This document shows, piece after piece, positions 34,601 through 43,870 of a stretch of DNA of 64,000 nucleotides (positions are counted from its first letter, which is position 1; the number at the start of each line of letters is the position of its first letter). Position numbers and translations under genes: made by a program. The stretch comes from Longispora fulva (GTDB taxonomy: Bacteria > Actinomycetota > Actinomycetes > Mycobacteriales > Micromonosporaceae): assembly GCF_015751905.1 (NCBI RefSeq), contig NZ_JADOUF010000001.1, positions 744,001 to 808,000 on the forward strand, read 5' to 3'. Under the pieces are notes generated by a model. It did not search any database. It was not told the origin of the DNA and saw only the letters and a list, made by a program, of their open reading frames with translations.

Positions 34601-37600
34601 TCAGTGTCCCAGGTGGATGAATGGTGCCCATCGACTCGGAACGCAGCGGCCTTCCTGGCGGTCGATGTCCCGAAGCGCACGTACTGCCGAATGTAGAGCG
34701 GCAGCGGCGCTGCGGGGGCTGGCCCCGTTGGAGGCCAGGAAGGTGCGATATACGTGCGCCGCGACTTCAGCAGCAGAGTTATCACCTATCGACCATAGGG
34801 TCGAGATCACCTGTCGGTACCCTGCCATTTGGAATGCGGTGGCCAGGGACATGGCCTCATCGATGAGCTGGACTCCGCCGACGGCTGTCACGCAGGCTGA
34901 CAGGTAGGCGAGTTCCAGTCCGGTTCCTTGACGGCTGGCGATGTCGACGATGGATAGGTCTGCGTCGTGGAGGATCAGGTGGCTGGAGGATGGGTGAGTG
35001 AGGGACTGGCTGCCGTGGCAGGCGAAATGTACCGAGGGGTGGTTGCCTAGTTCGCTTAGCACCGCTTCTCTGGTGGCATCGGGCCCGTTCAGGAGTGTGA
35101 GTTGGGTTCCGAACAGGTCTGAAAGCAGTTCGCGCTCCACCTTCACAGACGGCAGCGGCAATTGTCCTGGTGTATTGGGCAAGGTGACGGCCAACATTTG
35201 TTTTGTCCGTGCGGGTCCCTCCGCTGCGGCTCTGGCTTTGAGTAATGCGTGCAAGGAAGGCGTATAGGAAGAGATCACTCGATCCATGACAGTGCGCCCC
35301 TGGCTGGGGGCCGCGTGATGATCCCCGCCCGCGTGTAGCGGGACTAGTGTCAGTGGGCCAGTCGCGCACCACCACAATCGGGGCCAGTTGGCGTCTGGTC
35401 TCGGAATTTCGGTATAGCCCAGCGCAGTCAAAACTGGAAGGCATACCAGCTTCCACAGTTCCATGAGGGTTGCGGAGATCGCCTGCTCCAGGATCACTCG
35501 ATCGAATTGCGATTGCTTCCCTTGGGCGAATATTTGCAGAGCGGTCAGGTATTGGTTGGTCAGGTCGCGAGCCAGATCCCACGAAAGGTCGGGAAGCGGC
35601 ACAAGGTCCACGCCTTCATTACGCACGATCAGAGCATCGCATCGGACGCTCGATACATTCACGACGACCACCGGTCCGCCCGCAGCAGCGGTTCGCAGCT
35701 CCTCCCAGCCTCGTGATCGGAGGAAGTATTGGAATTCGGGGAGCCCGCGAACCTGACGTATCAGTGTGGCCCATCGGTCCGCGAGAGCCTTTCTTCGGTC
35801 GGCGAGTACGGTGGCCGCGTGCTGTGGTTCAGGGAGGGGCGACCGGACTTCGGGCCATTCATCAAGTTCCGTACGGAGTCGTTCCAGCTCCGTGGCCAGT
35901 TCCGGATGGATCTGATGCAACTGTGTGAAGTCTCCTCTTGCCTCCAGCAGTTGGGTCCACAGAACCGATCGGCCGTGCTCCAGTAGCTCTACTGCCCGTT
36001 CCCATTGTCCCAGTTCTATGGCGCAGGCGGCAGCTCTGGATGCCAGCCCCGTCCACTCCGTTGCTCTTTGCTCCCGGGTCTCGCGGTCAAGTGCCCTGGA
36101 CACCGAAAGTGGCACCAGTTCGACTGCTGCGGAGAAACCCTCAAGGGCCGCACCGAACAACGCGGTCCGACGGTGGCCAGCAGGCAACCTTAGTGCCATC
36201 GAAAGGGTCGCCTGACCCCAACTAGTTGCTGCCCGAAGTCGAGCCGAGATCGTGCCTGTCTCAGTATCGACTGCGGTTCGCCAATGCCCGAGCGCCTCGC
36301 TGAGGTCTTGGTCGCCAGTGTTTTGTCGGAATCGGCTCCAAAGTTTGTTAGCCAGGTTCGCCGTCCATGCGGCCATGTCGGGGTGGCCACCCGGCGTGAC
36401 GAGAAGTACGCGCCTGGCTAGATCAATCGCTGTGGACAGGTCCGCCAGGTCACCCGTGTGCTCAAACCAGGCATGGCTGGCTGTGGACAAATTTCCGAGG
36501 CATGCGCCATAGGAAGGGCTGTCGGCACGTACCAGGGTCGTCGACAATCGGAGTGCTTCAAGGCTGCTGGTCAGATCCTCGATCGAATGTGAGGCTCGGT
36601 ATCGTCCCAGCAGCGCAGTGCCGAGCAACTGCAGATGCCCCGGGTAGTCCGCGTCCGTTGGGGTAGTTGCCTTGACAGACCGGCGTAGCACGTCGATAGC
36701 CGCATCAATATCTGATCGATCGCCTAGGCGCTGATGGCGTACGTAGAGTGCCGCCGCCAGAATCTGCAGGGTCCCCGTAGTATTAGGAGCCCCTGACTGG
36801 TTGCGGGTTACGGCGTCGCGTGCGGTACTGACGGCCTCGTCCAGATCGTATGAGTCTCCGATCTGGTCAAACCTGCTCAGCAGTGCTGCGCTCAGGTTAC
36901 TCAAGTACATTGCGTGCTGTGCGGATGTGCCAGATATCCTGACTACCTCGCGCTGGAGGTCCACCGACTCATGCAGGTCGGACACGTCACCCAGATGAGC
37001 GAATCTACGCCGCAGGGCCGCGGCGAGGGTGTTCAAGCACATCGCACGGGAGTTGTCATTTGTGGAGTTGACCAGGATTGACTGTCGGCCAACAGCGATC
37101 GCCTCAGTGAGACTGTCAACTTCTCCGGTCGCCTCGAAGCGCGTCAACAAGGCGTCGCTGAGGTTGTTGAGTCCAGTCGCCCGTTCGCGAGCGTCACCCT
37201 TCAGGCTCTCTCGCAATACTGCGATGGCCTGCATCAGATCTGTCGCAGTTCCAGTTCGCTCGAAGCGACGGCGGAGCGCGGCGCCCAAGGTGAATTGGGA
37301 TGCAGTTCGGTTGGCACTGCCAACCTCGAAGCCTTCGGATGCCTGTGCGAGAAGCTCTACCGCCGCATCGAGATCAGCGGTTTCGCCACCCCACTTTGCG
37401 CGTTGGAACAGAGCCGTACCGAGATTGCCTAGACAGGCGAAGTAGAGCGGTTCGGATGGGTCAATGAGCAAGCTGGCATTTCGCAGTGCCTCGATAGCGC
37501 TGGATAGATCATCGGAATTGCTGGATCGCTCGAAACTCCGGCAACTCGCTGCCCCGAAAGTCACGAGCAGGTGCACATTTGATGGATGGTCACGAGGGAT

Positions 37601-38788
37601 AACCAGCAGACCATCCCGCAAGACATTCAACGCCTCGTCGAGATCAGTGTCCAAGCCAGAGTATTCGAACCTGCGAACCAAAACAATGGCAAGGGTGCCA
37701 ACGTAGGCGTAGTAGTCTTCATGCTTCGCGGAGGTCTCCGCGACAGACCTACGCCAGCCGTCAACGGCGGCATCCAGGTCGGAAGGGTCGCTCAGCGTGG
37801 CCCAGAAGCCGGGAACCCCCGCTGACGCCTTACCTAGCGTCGACACCAGGTTGGCGAGATACATTGGCCGGCTGGCGTCACTGTCCGGACACTGGACGAT
37901 CACCTGTCGAAGCAGGGCGATCGCCTCGTCTAGGTAGCCCTGATCGCCTGCGTGCTCGAAAGCCAGGACAAGGGCAGTGCTTAGGTTGTTGAGGGACTCG
38001 ATCCGATGATGATCGTCCCTTCCTTCCGTCGCGATCGCCTCGCGGAGAACGCTGATCGACTCCCACAGGTATGCGGGAACGGTGTCGCACCGATACTTCT
38101 CCTGCAATATCGCGCCGAGGTTGGACAGGCAGTTCGTGCGGTGCTCGCCCTTCTGCGGGACATGGGAAAGCGCCCAGCGCAGCAGGGTTTCACCAGAGTG
38201 GAGATCATCTACGTCGCCGCCTGATTTGAAGCGGTTCGCCAAGGCGCCACTCAGGTCGACGACGCTGCGTCCGAAGTCGGGATCGTCCAGTCTGGTGGTG
38301 GACACGACGCGGCCGAGATAGTGGATCACCCGATCAAGGTGCTCCCTGTCGCCGTCACGATTCCACAGATCCATGCTCCCGTTTGCCCAGAATGTCCATA
38401 CCGCGCGAGCGTCATCAACGATGTCCCCAGGCAGCGACTGAGGCTCAACATCACTGAGCAGCCGAAAGAGGCCTGCCGCATTGGACTGATCCAGAGCACG
38501 CTCATCCCCGGATCGCGCCAAGGCGCGAGTCGCGTACAGCTTGGCTAGGACGCCTACGGCCTCAGCGTCAACGGCGTCCAGTTCACATTCGATCCCGCCA
38601 GTGCCCATTCCCGTAGCCCGGATCAGTGAAACGGTGTCGCCCCATGCGCCCTCGTAGAGGACGCCTGCGGGGTCCCCATGGTCCAGGTACAGCGCGATCC
38701 TGGAGCGGATGTCCCGCAGCAGCCGGTCTCGGGCTTGTCTGTCGACCAACACCACGCGGCCCACCCTGTCGTTGAGGCATTGATGCAT
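34601..38788 (-). CDS. giant TPR protein with C-terminal CHAT (caspase-like) protease domain
   Basis: A protein of about 1395 residues. From about 150 to 930 it is a long solenoid of degenerate tetratricopeptide repeats (NLSTAL, NLGTAL, LDEAI, RRFER recurring). A helical linker follows, then a CHAT domain from about 1080 to the end: GPLTLVPLHAGG, VHFACHGSQSL with catalytic His1258, LELAYLSACVTAVG with catalytic Cys1299, and a closing RWAPFIHLGH. CHAT proteases act in eukaryotic separase-like, CRISPR (TPR-CHAT) and gasdermin-cleaving systems. Base composition is clearly less GC-rich than the flanks. The ATG at 38788 is the best start; the frame is open to 38941. Confidence 0.85.
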   Translation of the reverse strand: MHQCLNDRVGRVVLVDRQARDRLLRDIRSRIALYLDHGDPAGVLYEGAWGDTVSLIRATGMGTGGIECELDAVDAEAVGVLAKLYATRALARSGDERALDQSNAAGLFRLLSDVEPQSLPGDIVDDARAVWTFWANGSMDLWNRDGDREHLDRVIHYLGRVVSTTRLDDPDFGRSVVDLSGALANRFKSGGDVDDLHSGETLLRWALSHVPQKGEHRTNCLSNLGAILQEKYRCDTVPAYLWESISVLREAIATEGRDDHHRIESLNNLSTALVLAFEHAGDQGYLDEAIALLRQVIVQCPDSDASRPMYLANLVSTLGKASAGVPGFWATLSDPSDLDAAVDGWRRSVAETSAKHEDYYAYVGTLAIVLVRRFEYSGLDTDLDEALNVLRDGLLVIPRDHPSNVHLLVTFGAASCRSFERSSNSDDLSSAIEALRNASLLIDPSEPLYFACLGNLGTALFQRAKWGGETADLDAAVELLAQASEGFEVGSANRTASQFTLGAALRRRFERTGTATDLMQAIAVLRESLKGDARERATGLNNLSDALLTRFEATGEVDSLTEAIAVGRQSILVNSTNDNSRAMCLNTLAAALRRRFAHLGDVSDLHESVDLQREVVRISGTSAQHAMYLSNLSAALLSRFDQIGDSYDLDEAVSTARDAVTRNQSGAPNTTGTLQILAAALYVRHQRLGDRSDIDAAIDVLRRSVKATTPTDADYPGHLQLLGTALLGRYRASHSIEDLTSSLEALRLSTTLVRADSPSYGACLGNLSTASHAWFEHTGDLADLSTAIDLARRVLLVTPGGHPDMAAWTANLANKLWSRFRQNTGDQDLSEALGHWRTAVDTETGTISARLRAATSWGQATLSMALRLPAGHRRTALFGAALEGFSAAVELVPLSVSRALDRETREQRATEWTGLASRAAACAIELGQWERAVELLEHGRSVLWTQLLEARGDFTQLHQIHPELATELERLRTELDEWPEVRSPLPEPQHAATVLADRRKALADRWATLIRQVRGLPEFQYFLRSRGWEELRTAAAGGPVVVVNVSSVRCDALIVRNEGVDLVPLPDLSWDLARDLTNQYLTALQIFAQGKQSQFDRVILEQAISATLMELWKLVCLPVLTALGYTEIPRPDANWPRLWWCATGPLTLVPLHAGGDHHAAPSQGRTVMDRVISSYTPSLHALLKARAAAEGPARTKQMLAVTLPNTPGQLPLPSVKVERELLSDLFGTQLTLLNGPDATREAVLSELGNHPSVHFACHGSQSLTHPSSSHLILHDADLSIVDIASRQGTGLELAYLSACVTAVGGVQLIDEAMSLATAFQMAGYRQVISTLWSIGDNSAAEVAAHVYRTFLASNGASPRSAAAALHSAVRALRDIDRQEGRCVPSRWAPFIHLGH

Positions 38789-38881
38789 TAGTATCAATCT
38801 TGGCCCTAGCAGGTTGACAACAGCGGCAAAGCGTGACGTCACCGGACACGTGCACCTCGACCGCTGGATCAAGCAGGTGGG

Positions 38882-39271
38882 ATGATGGCGGTGACAGACC
38901 CGATCGACGAGCAGTGGGCCCGGGCCTGGTGGTGTGGCCATCTCACCGAACTGCGCACGGCTGCCAATCTAGCCGGCTGGCGTGACCTGTTGGACCGGAT
39001 CTTTCAACAGATACGTCAGGGCGGCAGCGCGCTATCGGGGTTCCGGCAACTTGGCGGGCAAACGGAGCCGACGCGCGACAGTCAATCCTCGGCGGGCACT
39101 GAGCAACTGTGGAGTCCAGTCCACGTCAACAGTGTCTACCACTGCCCTAATGTGGATGATCGGTGCCGCCTGAAGGCCAGCAGGGACGAACATGGCCGAT
39201 GGCCGCTCTGTCACCTCGGGTCAGATCCAGACGGGATGCCGATGACGCCGATCGCTCAGCCGGCCGACTGA
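38882..39271 (+). CDS. small Cys-rich (zinc-finger-like) partner protein
   Basis: A 129-residue protein with an N-terminal helix pair (MMAVTDPIDEQWARAWWCGH, NLAGWRDLLDRIFQQIRQGG). A flexible linker leads to a compact C-terminal element, VYHCPNVDDRCRLKASRDEH then WPLCHLGSDPDGMPM, whose spacing of cysteines suggests a zinc site. GGTGGG lies before the ATG. It starts 93 bp from the TPR-CHAT gene on the other strand, and its TGA overlaps the ATG of the membrane protein (TGATG). I recall similar small proteins beside effector proteins in actinobacterial NTP-dependent conflict islands, but no name can be given. Confidence 0.65.
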   Translation: MMAVTDPIDEQWARAWWCGHLTELRTAANLAGWRDLLDRIFQQIRQGGSALSGFRQLGGQTEPTRDSQSSAGTEQLWSPVHVNSVYHCPNVDDRCRLKASRDEHGRWPLCHLGSDPDGMPMTPIAQPAD

Positions 39272-40044
39272 TGCTGGAAGGATTTTTCGTCGAGGCGGGC
39301 AAGAAGATTTCCGATCGATGGATGGCATCGGTGCTGCTACCGGGTTTGCTGTTCCTTGCGATTGCGGCCTGTGCGGCCTCGCCTGGTCGACACGGCCCGA
39401 TTGACCTAGCAGCTATCGCCGGTTGGTTCGATCGGCTGCTGTACCAGCAGTATCCAACCGCGGCCGGTCGCACGACGCTCTTCGTTGTCGTGATGATCTC
39501 GGCCGCAGCAACGGCGTTGCTGATGCGGTGGGCCGGAATCGGCATCGCTCGGCTCTGGCTCGGCCAGACCCGATGGCTACCGTGGCGACGTGCCACGCCC
39601 CCTAGGTGGTCGACCCGGATAAGCGAGCACCTTCGGCGGGTAGAGCAGTATGTCAACGCCGAATACGGAGTCGCGATGGCCCTTGTCTGGCCGCGGCTGT
39701 GGCAGATAACTCCGGACGGCGCGAAAAGGGAGATTCAGGCGGCATGGGATCGATACGCGTCAGCGACGATTCGAGCCGCTTGGGCCTTGCCCTACCTCGC
39801 GCTCGCCGTGGCCGAACTCTGGTGGCCAGGCCTGTTGATTGCGCTCGGATTGTCGGTGACTGCCTGGCTGCGGGCCAGCAGCGCCATCCGGGCGTTCAGC
39901 CAACTGGTCGAGGCGACCGTTGATACCCAACTCCGCACCTTGGCTGACGTTCTAGGCGTTCTCCTGCCGCACAGTCGGGTCATGCCCGCGCAGGGGGCGA
40001 TCATCAACGAGCTCCTCAACAAGGGCCGCACTGTCTCCGGGTAG
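39271..40044 (+). CDS. membrane protein coupled to the Cys-rich gene
   Basis: A 257-residue integral membrane protein. It opens MLEGFFVEAGKKISDRWMAS, then has a helix (VLLPGLLFLAIAACAA), a second (LFVVVMISAAATALLM), a long cytoplasmic loop with YGVAMALVWPRLWQITPDGA, and two closing helices (AAWALPYLALAVAELWWP, LLIALGLSVTAWL). The ATG overlaps the stop of the preceding gene. I believe this layout (EAGKK at the start, WPRLW in the loop) recurs near CHAT- or vWA-type effector genes in actinobacteria. As the only membrane component it is the natural candidate target or anchor of the system. Confidence 0.65.
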   Translation: MLEGFFVEAGKKISDRWMASVLLPGLLFLAIAACAASPGRHGPIDLAAIAGWFDRLLYQQYPTAAGRTTLFVVVMISAAATALLMRWAGIGIARLWLGQTRWLPWRRATPPRWSTRISEHLRRVEQYVNAEYGVAMALVWPRLWQITPDGAKREIQAAWDRYASATIRAAWALPYLALAVAELWWPGLLIALGLSVTAWLRASSAIRAFSQLVEATVDTQLRTLADVLGVLLPHSRVMPAQGAIINELLNKGRTVSG

Positions 40045-40161
40045 GCAATTCCTGGGAATCGGAGGCGTCGCGATGGGGGAGGCGGCCCACGCTCCTGAAC
40101 GACGCGGACTTGACCATCGCGCGGGGGTGGTCTGACGTCCTGGGTCTGATCACCGCACTAG

Positions 40162-41583
40162 TAGTGCTTCGTCATGATCTGGGTTTTTCGCGGGGTCTTG
40201 TTGTAGGGAAACGGGTTTGGCAGGTGGGGCATGCGCCGGTCAGGCGGGCGAGGAGTGCTTGCAGGTCGCGGAGCACGCCGTAGAGGGTCAGGCCGGCGCG
40301 TGGACTTTTGGGTGTAGTCGTTGCAGGGTGCAGAAGGCGTGAGCTGCGGCGACGAGGGTGACGTGGTGGTGCCAGCCGGCCCATTTGCGGCCTTCGTAGT
40401 GATCCAGGCCCAGGCCGGTCTTGAGTTCGCGGTAGTCGTGCTCGACGCGCCAGCGGAGCTTGCAGGCCGCGATCAGCTTGCTGCGGCCCATCGCGGCGGG
40501 CAGGTCTGACAGCCAGTACCGGGTCGGTTCTTTCGCGCTGGCGGGCCATTCGGCGATGAGCCAGACCTCGGGCAGGTCCTGGCCTTTGTGGAGCCGCCGG
40601 GAGGCGACGCCGGCCGGTCGCACCCGGGTGAAGACGAACCTTGAGGCCATCGGCCGGTGTCGTCCGTGCCGCATCTTCGATCCGATGCGCCAGGCCACTC
40701 GAACAGCGGCTCGGTGTCCCCGGGCTGTGATGAAGGCTTTGACCGTGACCGGCTCGTCGCGATAGACGGCCAGGGGCCGCGGTCCCAGCCCGCTGTAGGG
40801 CACCGTGGTGCGCACCGCCCCGGCAGGCAGGACCCGCAGATCCTCGGCGACCTGCACCGCGTAACGGATCCCGCGTTGAGTCAGACCGTGCCGGAAGTAC
40901 GCGTTGCTCCCGTAGCCGCAATCAGCCACAAGAACCGGCGGCACCGGGATGTCCCAGTCAAGGATCTCGTCTATCGCGTCCAGGGCCAGCCGCCACTTCT
41001 CCCGGTGGACCTCCGCCTCGGGCAACGCGCACCGCGCCCGGCGATGGGCGATGTCCGAAGGAGCCTTCACCGAGCCCGGATCCCACGACTCGGGCACGAA
41101 CAACCGCCAGTTCACCGGACACGACGCCTCATCCGAGGCCAGGTGCACGGTCGTGGACACCTGACAGTTTCCCGTCTTACCCAACGTGCCGGAGTACTGA
41201 CGGGCCACACACGGCGACGAAGTCCCGGACTTCGGGTAACCGGTGTCATCGACCACCCAGCCCGCAGGCTGAACGACCGGATACATCCGCCGGGCGATCG
41301 CCGCCCGCACCGGCACCGGATCCCACGGCGTGTTCGCCAGGAAATGCTGCAACGACTGCTCATTGACCTCACCCAGACGAGCCGCCATCGGCTGCACAGA
41401 CTTACGCCGACCATCCGTCATCAACCCGACCAGGTACGCCGCCGAACGATCCTGCCAACCCCTCCGCGTCAACGACGCGAACACCTCACCCACGAACCCC
41501 TCAAGATCGGCACGAAGCCGGTCACCCTCACGGACATCCATACACTACAAACGACCAACACCCCAGATCATGACGAAGCACTA
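40162..41583 (-). mobile_element. IS701-family insertion sequence with perfect ends and CTAG duplication
   Basis: A 1422-bp element. The terminal 22 bases are exact inverted repeats (from TAGTGCTTCG at 40162 and its complement ending at 41583). Both are flanked by the 4-bp target CTAG (40158-40161 and 41584-41587), the duplication type of IS701. Ends and target are undamaged, so the insertion is recent. Confidence 0.9.
40288..41541 (-). CDS. IS701-family transposase
   Basis: A 417-residue DDE transposase. Landmarks are WVVDDTGYPKSGTSSPCVAR (first Asp), PPVLVADCGYGSNAYFRHGL (second Asp) and RWRVEHDYRELKTGLGLDHY (YREL glutamate). The annotated stop comes early. The usual C-terminus (AGLTLYGVLRDLQALLARLT, then GACPTCQTRFP) is present in another frame, reached by a shift near the CCCAAAAG run around 40310. 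The shift may be a mutation or programmed. The start is the first ATG after the right end of the element. Confidence 0.9.
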   Translation of the reverse strand: MDVREGDRLRADLEGFVGEVFASLTRRGWQDRSAAYLVGLMTDGRRKSVQPMAARLGEVNEQSLQHFLANTPWDPVPVRAAIARRMYPVVQPAGWVVDDTGYPKSGTSSPCVARQYSGTLGKTGNCQVSTTVHLASDEASCPVNWRLFVPESWDPGSVKAPSDIAHRRARCALPEAEVHREKWRLALDAIDEILDWDIPVPPVLVADCGYGSNAYFRHGLTQRGIRYAVQVAEDLRVLPAGAVRTTVPYSGLGPRPLAVYRDEPVTVKAFITARGHRAAVRVAWRIGSKMRHGRHRPMASRFVFTRVRPAGVASRRLHKGQDLPEVWLIAEWPASAKEPTRYWLSDLPAAMGRSKLIAACKLRWRVEHDYRELKTGLGLDHYEGRKWAGWHHHVTLVAAAHAFCTLQRLHPKVHAPA

Positions 41584-41841
41584 CTAGGGCCGAGTGGGGA
41601 ACTGGGGATGTTTCAAGACAAACTCTGCGTCGGCTCCGCGCCGGCCGCGCCCTCCGCTGCGGGGACCTCAACCAGCGGATGCCACCCGTCGACCGCCGTA
41701 CCAGTTACCCACCCTTGTGGCCACCAGCGCCGCGACGATCCGGGGGGTCTTCAACCGCCCGCGCCTCGCGGAACTTGGCACCGCCCGTGGTCAAGGTCGC
41801 TCGATGAAACCCGGCATCTCCATGAAGGTCGCCCTGTTGGA

Positions 41842-42048
41842 TCAGGCGTTCCCAGTGAAGGTCGCACTGTCGAACAGCGCGTCCCCGGTGAAGGTCGCCT
41901 GGGTGAACCAGGCGTCCCCCGTGAACGTCACGCTGCCGAACCTGGAGACACCGGTGAACCAGGCGGTGTTGAGGCGGCAGTGGTTCATGTTGAGGTCAGT
42001 GGGGGTGGCGCCGGCGAGGTTGACCTCGATGTCCCAGTAGGACGCCAT
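41842..42048 (-). pseudogene. pentapeptide-repeat protein broken by a nonsense codon
   Basis: A 68-residue frame of A/F-x-x-x-x repeats (FTGVSRFGSVTFTGDAWFTQ, ATFTGDALFDSATFTGNA). The TGA that ends it stands where a Trp would continue the pattern; after it the frame goes on as SNRATFMEMPGF for about 20 residues. Pentapeptide proteins form beta-helices. This one is short and probably dead. Confidence 0.55.
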
Positions 42049-42155
42049 GCGCCTGGCCTTCGAAGAAATGCTCCACTGGCTCGGCGAGTCCTACGGATAC
42101 TCCACCACCGACGCCCAATTACTCCTAACCGCCGCCGCTCCGTACTGGACTGGTC
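42049..42155 (+). pseudogene. possible tail of an acetamidase/formamidase-like gene
   Basis: The frame reads MRLAFEEMLHWLGESYGYST then TDAQLLLTAAA, resembling the C-terminal helix region of formamidases (MIDWL...GL...DAY.L.S.A). It has no gene body, so only a relic could remain. A weak call. Confidence 0.25.
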
Positions 42156-42161
42156 GTGTGC

Positions 42162-43607
42162 TTAGTTGTTGGGGTATATCTCCACGTACCAGTCGCCGGT
42201 CAGGTACCGGGCCTCGATGGTGATGGTGACCGGGGTGCCCGGCGGAATGTCGGGGACGGCGGGTCCCTCGTAGTCGTATCCGGGCCCTGACCTCAGGTCT
42301 CTGACGTGTCCGGAGGCTTTGTAGTCCCACCAGGTCTGGGTCTGTGTCAGGGTGCCGTTGACGCTGAGGAGCAGTTGGCCGGGCGCCTGTGTGTGATACA
42401 CGACCGTGAGATGGCCCCATGAGACGGTGGCGCTGGGGTTGTCCGCGGACAGGACGGTGTAGTTGAGCTCGGACGGCAGGCGCTTGTCCAGCGGTGTGAG
42501 GTGCGCGGGCCGGGCCGGTAGCGGGTATTGCTCGAACGGCACCGGCTCGCCGAGGGCGACGGCGACGTTGACGTCGGTCGGGACGGTCGCCGGGACCGGA
42601 TGCGTGCCGCCGTGTGCGTCGTAGGGCACCGGGTCTGTGAGGGTGACGGTGACCGGTTCACCGAGCCGGAGCTTGAGCGGGGCCAGCTCGGCCTGTGTGT
42701 AGTACGTGTAGCCGTTGTCGGGTTCGTTGACGTTGCACGTCACGCCGTGCGGGGCCGGTTTGCCGTCGAACAAGACCGTGGAGAACGTCACGTGCAGGTC
42801 CTCCTTCTCCGGCCGGGTGCAGTGGAAGAAGAACCCGACGTCGAGGCTGGCCGGGACCCAGGTGACTGTCACCGGCCCGGTCACCGTGCCCTTGCCCACA
42901 GCGACGACGTGGTAGCCGTCGTGGTACTCGGCGAACCCGCCGATCCGCCGTTCGGCCGGTGGCATCGACGTGTTGACCCGGGGCGTGACGAGCACCCCGA
43001 GCACCACGGCGAGTACCACCGCCGCGACCACCCCGACCACGGCCAGCCGCCGGCGCCGGTCGATGCGGCCCCGAACCGCGACGAGCCGCTGCGTGCCGGC
43101 CGGCTGCTCCGTCAGGTGCGGTTCGGGCAGCTCGCGCAGGGTCGGGTCGAGGCGGAGCTTGGCCAGCCCCTTGGCCGCGTAGTTCTTCACCGCCCCGGCT
43201 GACACGCCCAGGGTCTCGGCGATCTGCGCCTCGGACAGGTCCTCGAAGTACCGCAGTACCAGCACCGCCCGCTGCTGCCGGGGCAGGCGGGTCAACGCCC
43301 GCCACACCTCGTCGCGGTCCTCGACCTCGCCCTGCGCACCAGACCAGGCCCGTTCCGGAAGCACCGCCGTCGGATGCTCAGCGGTCCACCTCCGCCGCCA
43401 CCACGAGTTGAACGTGTTGACCAGCACCCGGCGCACGTACGGCTCCGGGTCCTCGTCGATCCGCCGCCACGCCGACCACGCCTTCACCAGCGCCGTCTGC
43501 ACCAGATCCTCCGCCGCCGCGTGATCACGCGTCAGCAGCAACGCCAACCGCATCAGGCGCTGTGACCGCGTGATCACGAACTCGTCAAACCCCGTGCCGG
43601 CCGTCAT
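42162..43607 (-). CDS. SigE-family sigma factor fused to a membrane-anchored extracytoplasmic domain
   Basis: A 481-residue single polypeptide. Residues 1-165 are an ECF sigma factor: region 2 with FVITRSQRLMRLALLLTRDH and DEDPEPYVRRVLVNTFNSWW, region 4 with LTRLPRQQRAVLVLRYFEDL and SEAQIAETLGVSAGAVKNYA. A basic stretch precedes one transmembrane helix near 207-228 (LAVVGVVAAVVLAVVLGVLV). About 250 exported residues follow (GFFFHCTRPEKEDLHVTFST, YLTGDWYVEIYPNN). The ATG at 43607 follows GGAGGG. Some ECF groups carry such tails. A sigma factor fixed in the membrane would need release, for example by proteolysis. Confidence 0.85.
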   Translation of the reverse strand: MTAGTGFDEFVITRSQRLMRLALLLTRDHAAAEDLVQTALVKAWSAWRRIDEDPEPYVRRVLVNTFNSWWRRRWTAEHPTAVLPERAWSGAQGEVEDRDEVWRALTRLPRQQRAVLVLRYFEDLSEAQIAETLGVSAGAVKNYAAKGLAKLRLDPTLRELPEPHLTEQPAGTQRLVAVRGRIDRRRRLAVVGVVAAVVLAVVLGVLVTPRVNTSMPPAERRIGGFAEYHDGYHVVAVGKGTVTGPVTVTWVPASLDVGFFFHCTRPEKEDLHVTFSTVLFDGKPAPHGVTCNVNEPDNGYTYYTQAELAPLKLRLGEPVTVTLTDPVPYDAHGGTHPVPATVPTDVNVAVALGEPVPFEQYPLPARPAHLTPLDKRLPSELNYTVLSADNPSATVSWGHLTVVYHTQAPGQLLLSVNGTLTQTQTWWDYKASGHVRDLRSGPGYDYEGPAVPDIPPGTPVTITIEARYLTGDWYVEIYPNN

Positions 43608-43870
43608 CCCGCCGTGCCCTCCCTCGATCGGTGTGAACCTAGTACCCGACGGCGAGGCGATTCGGTTGGACGACCCGGCCAACAAATTTCCCGACCACCG
43701 TCGCCGACCGGCCCCCGCTGGCCGACCTGCTCACCGCAGACCACGCCGACCGGCTTGCCGCCGGGCTGACCGGTCAGCGCGGCTGGCAACGCTGCCCGCG
43801 CGGGCGGGCCTGATCTTCAGGGCACTGGTCGAAGTGTTCCCGCCAACCAGGATCATCGAGGATAAGCGGT

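Noticed and set aside
38789-38941. N-terminal extension of the TPR-CHAT protein
   Set aside because: The extra 51 codons are Pro/Arg/Cys-rich, overlap the divergent gene and have no ribosome site.
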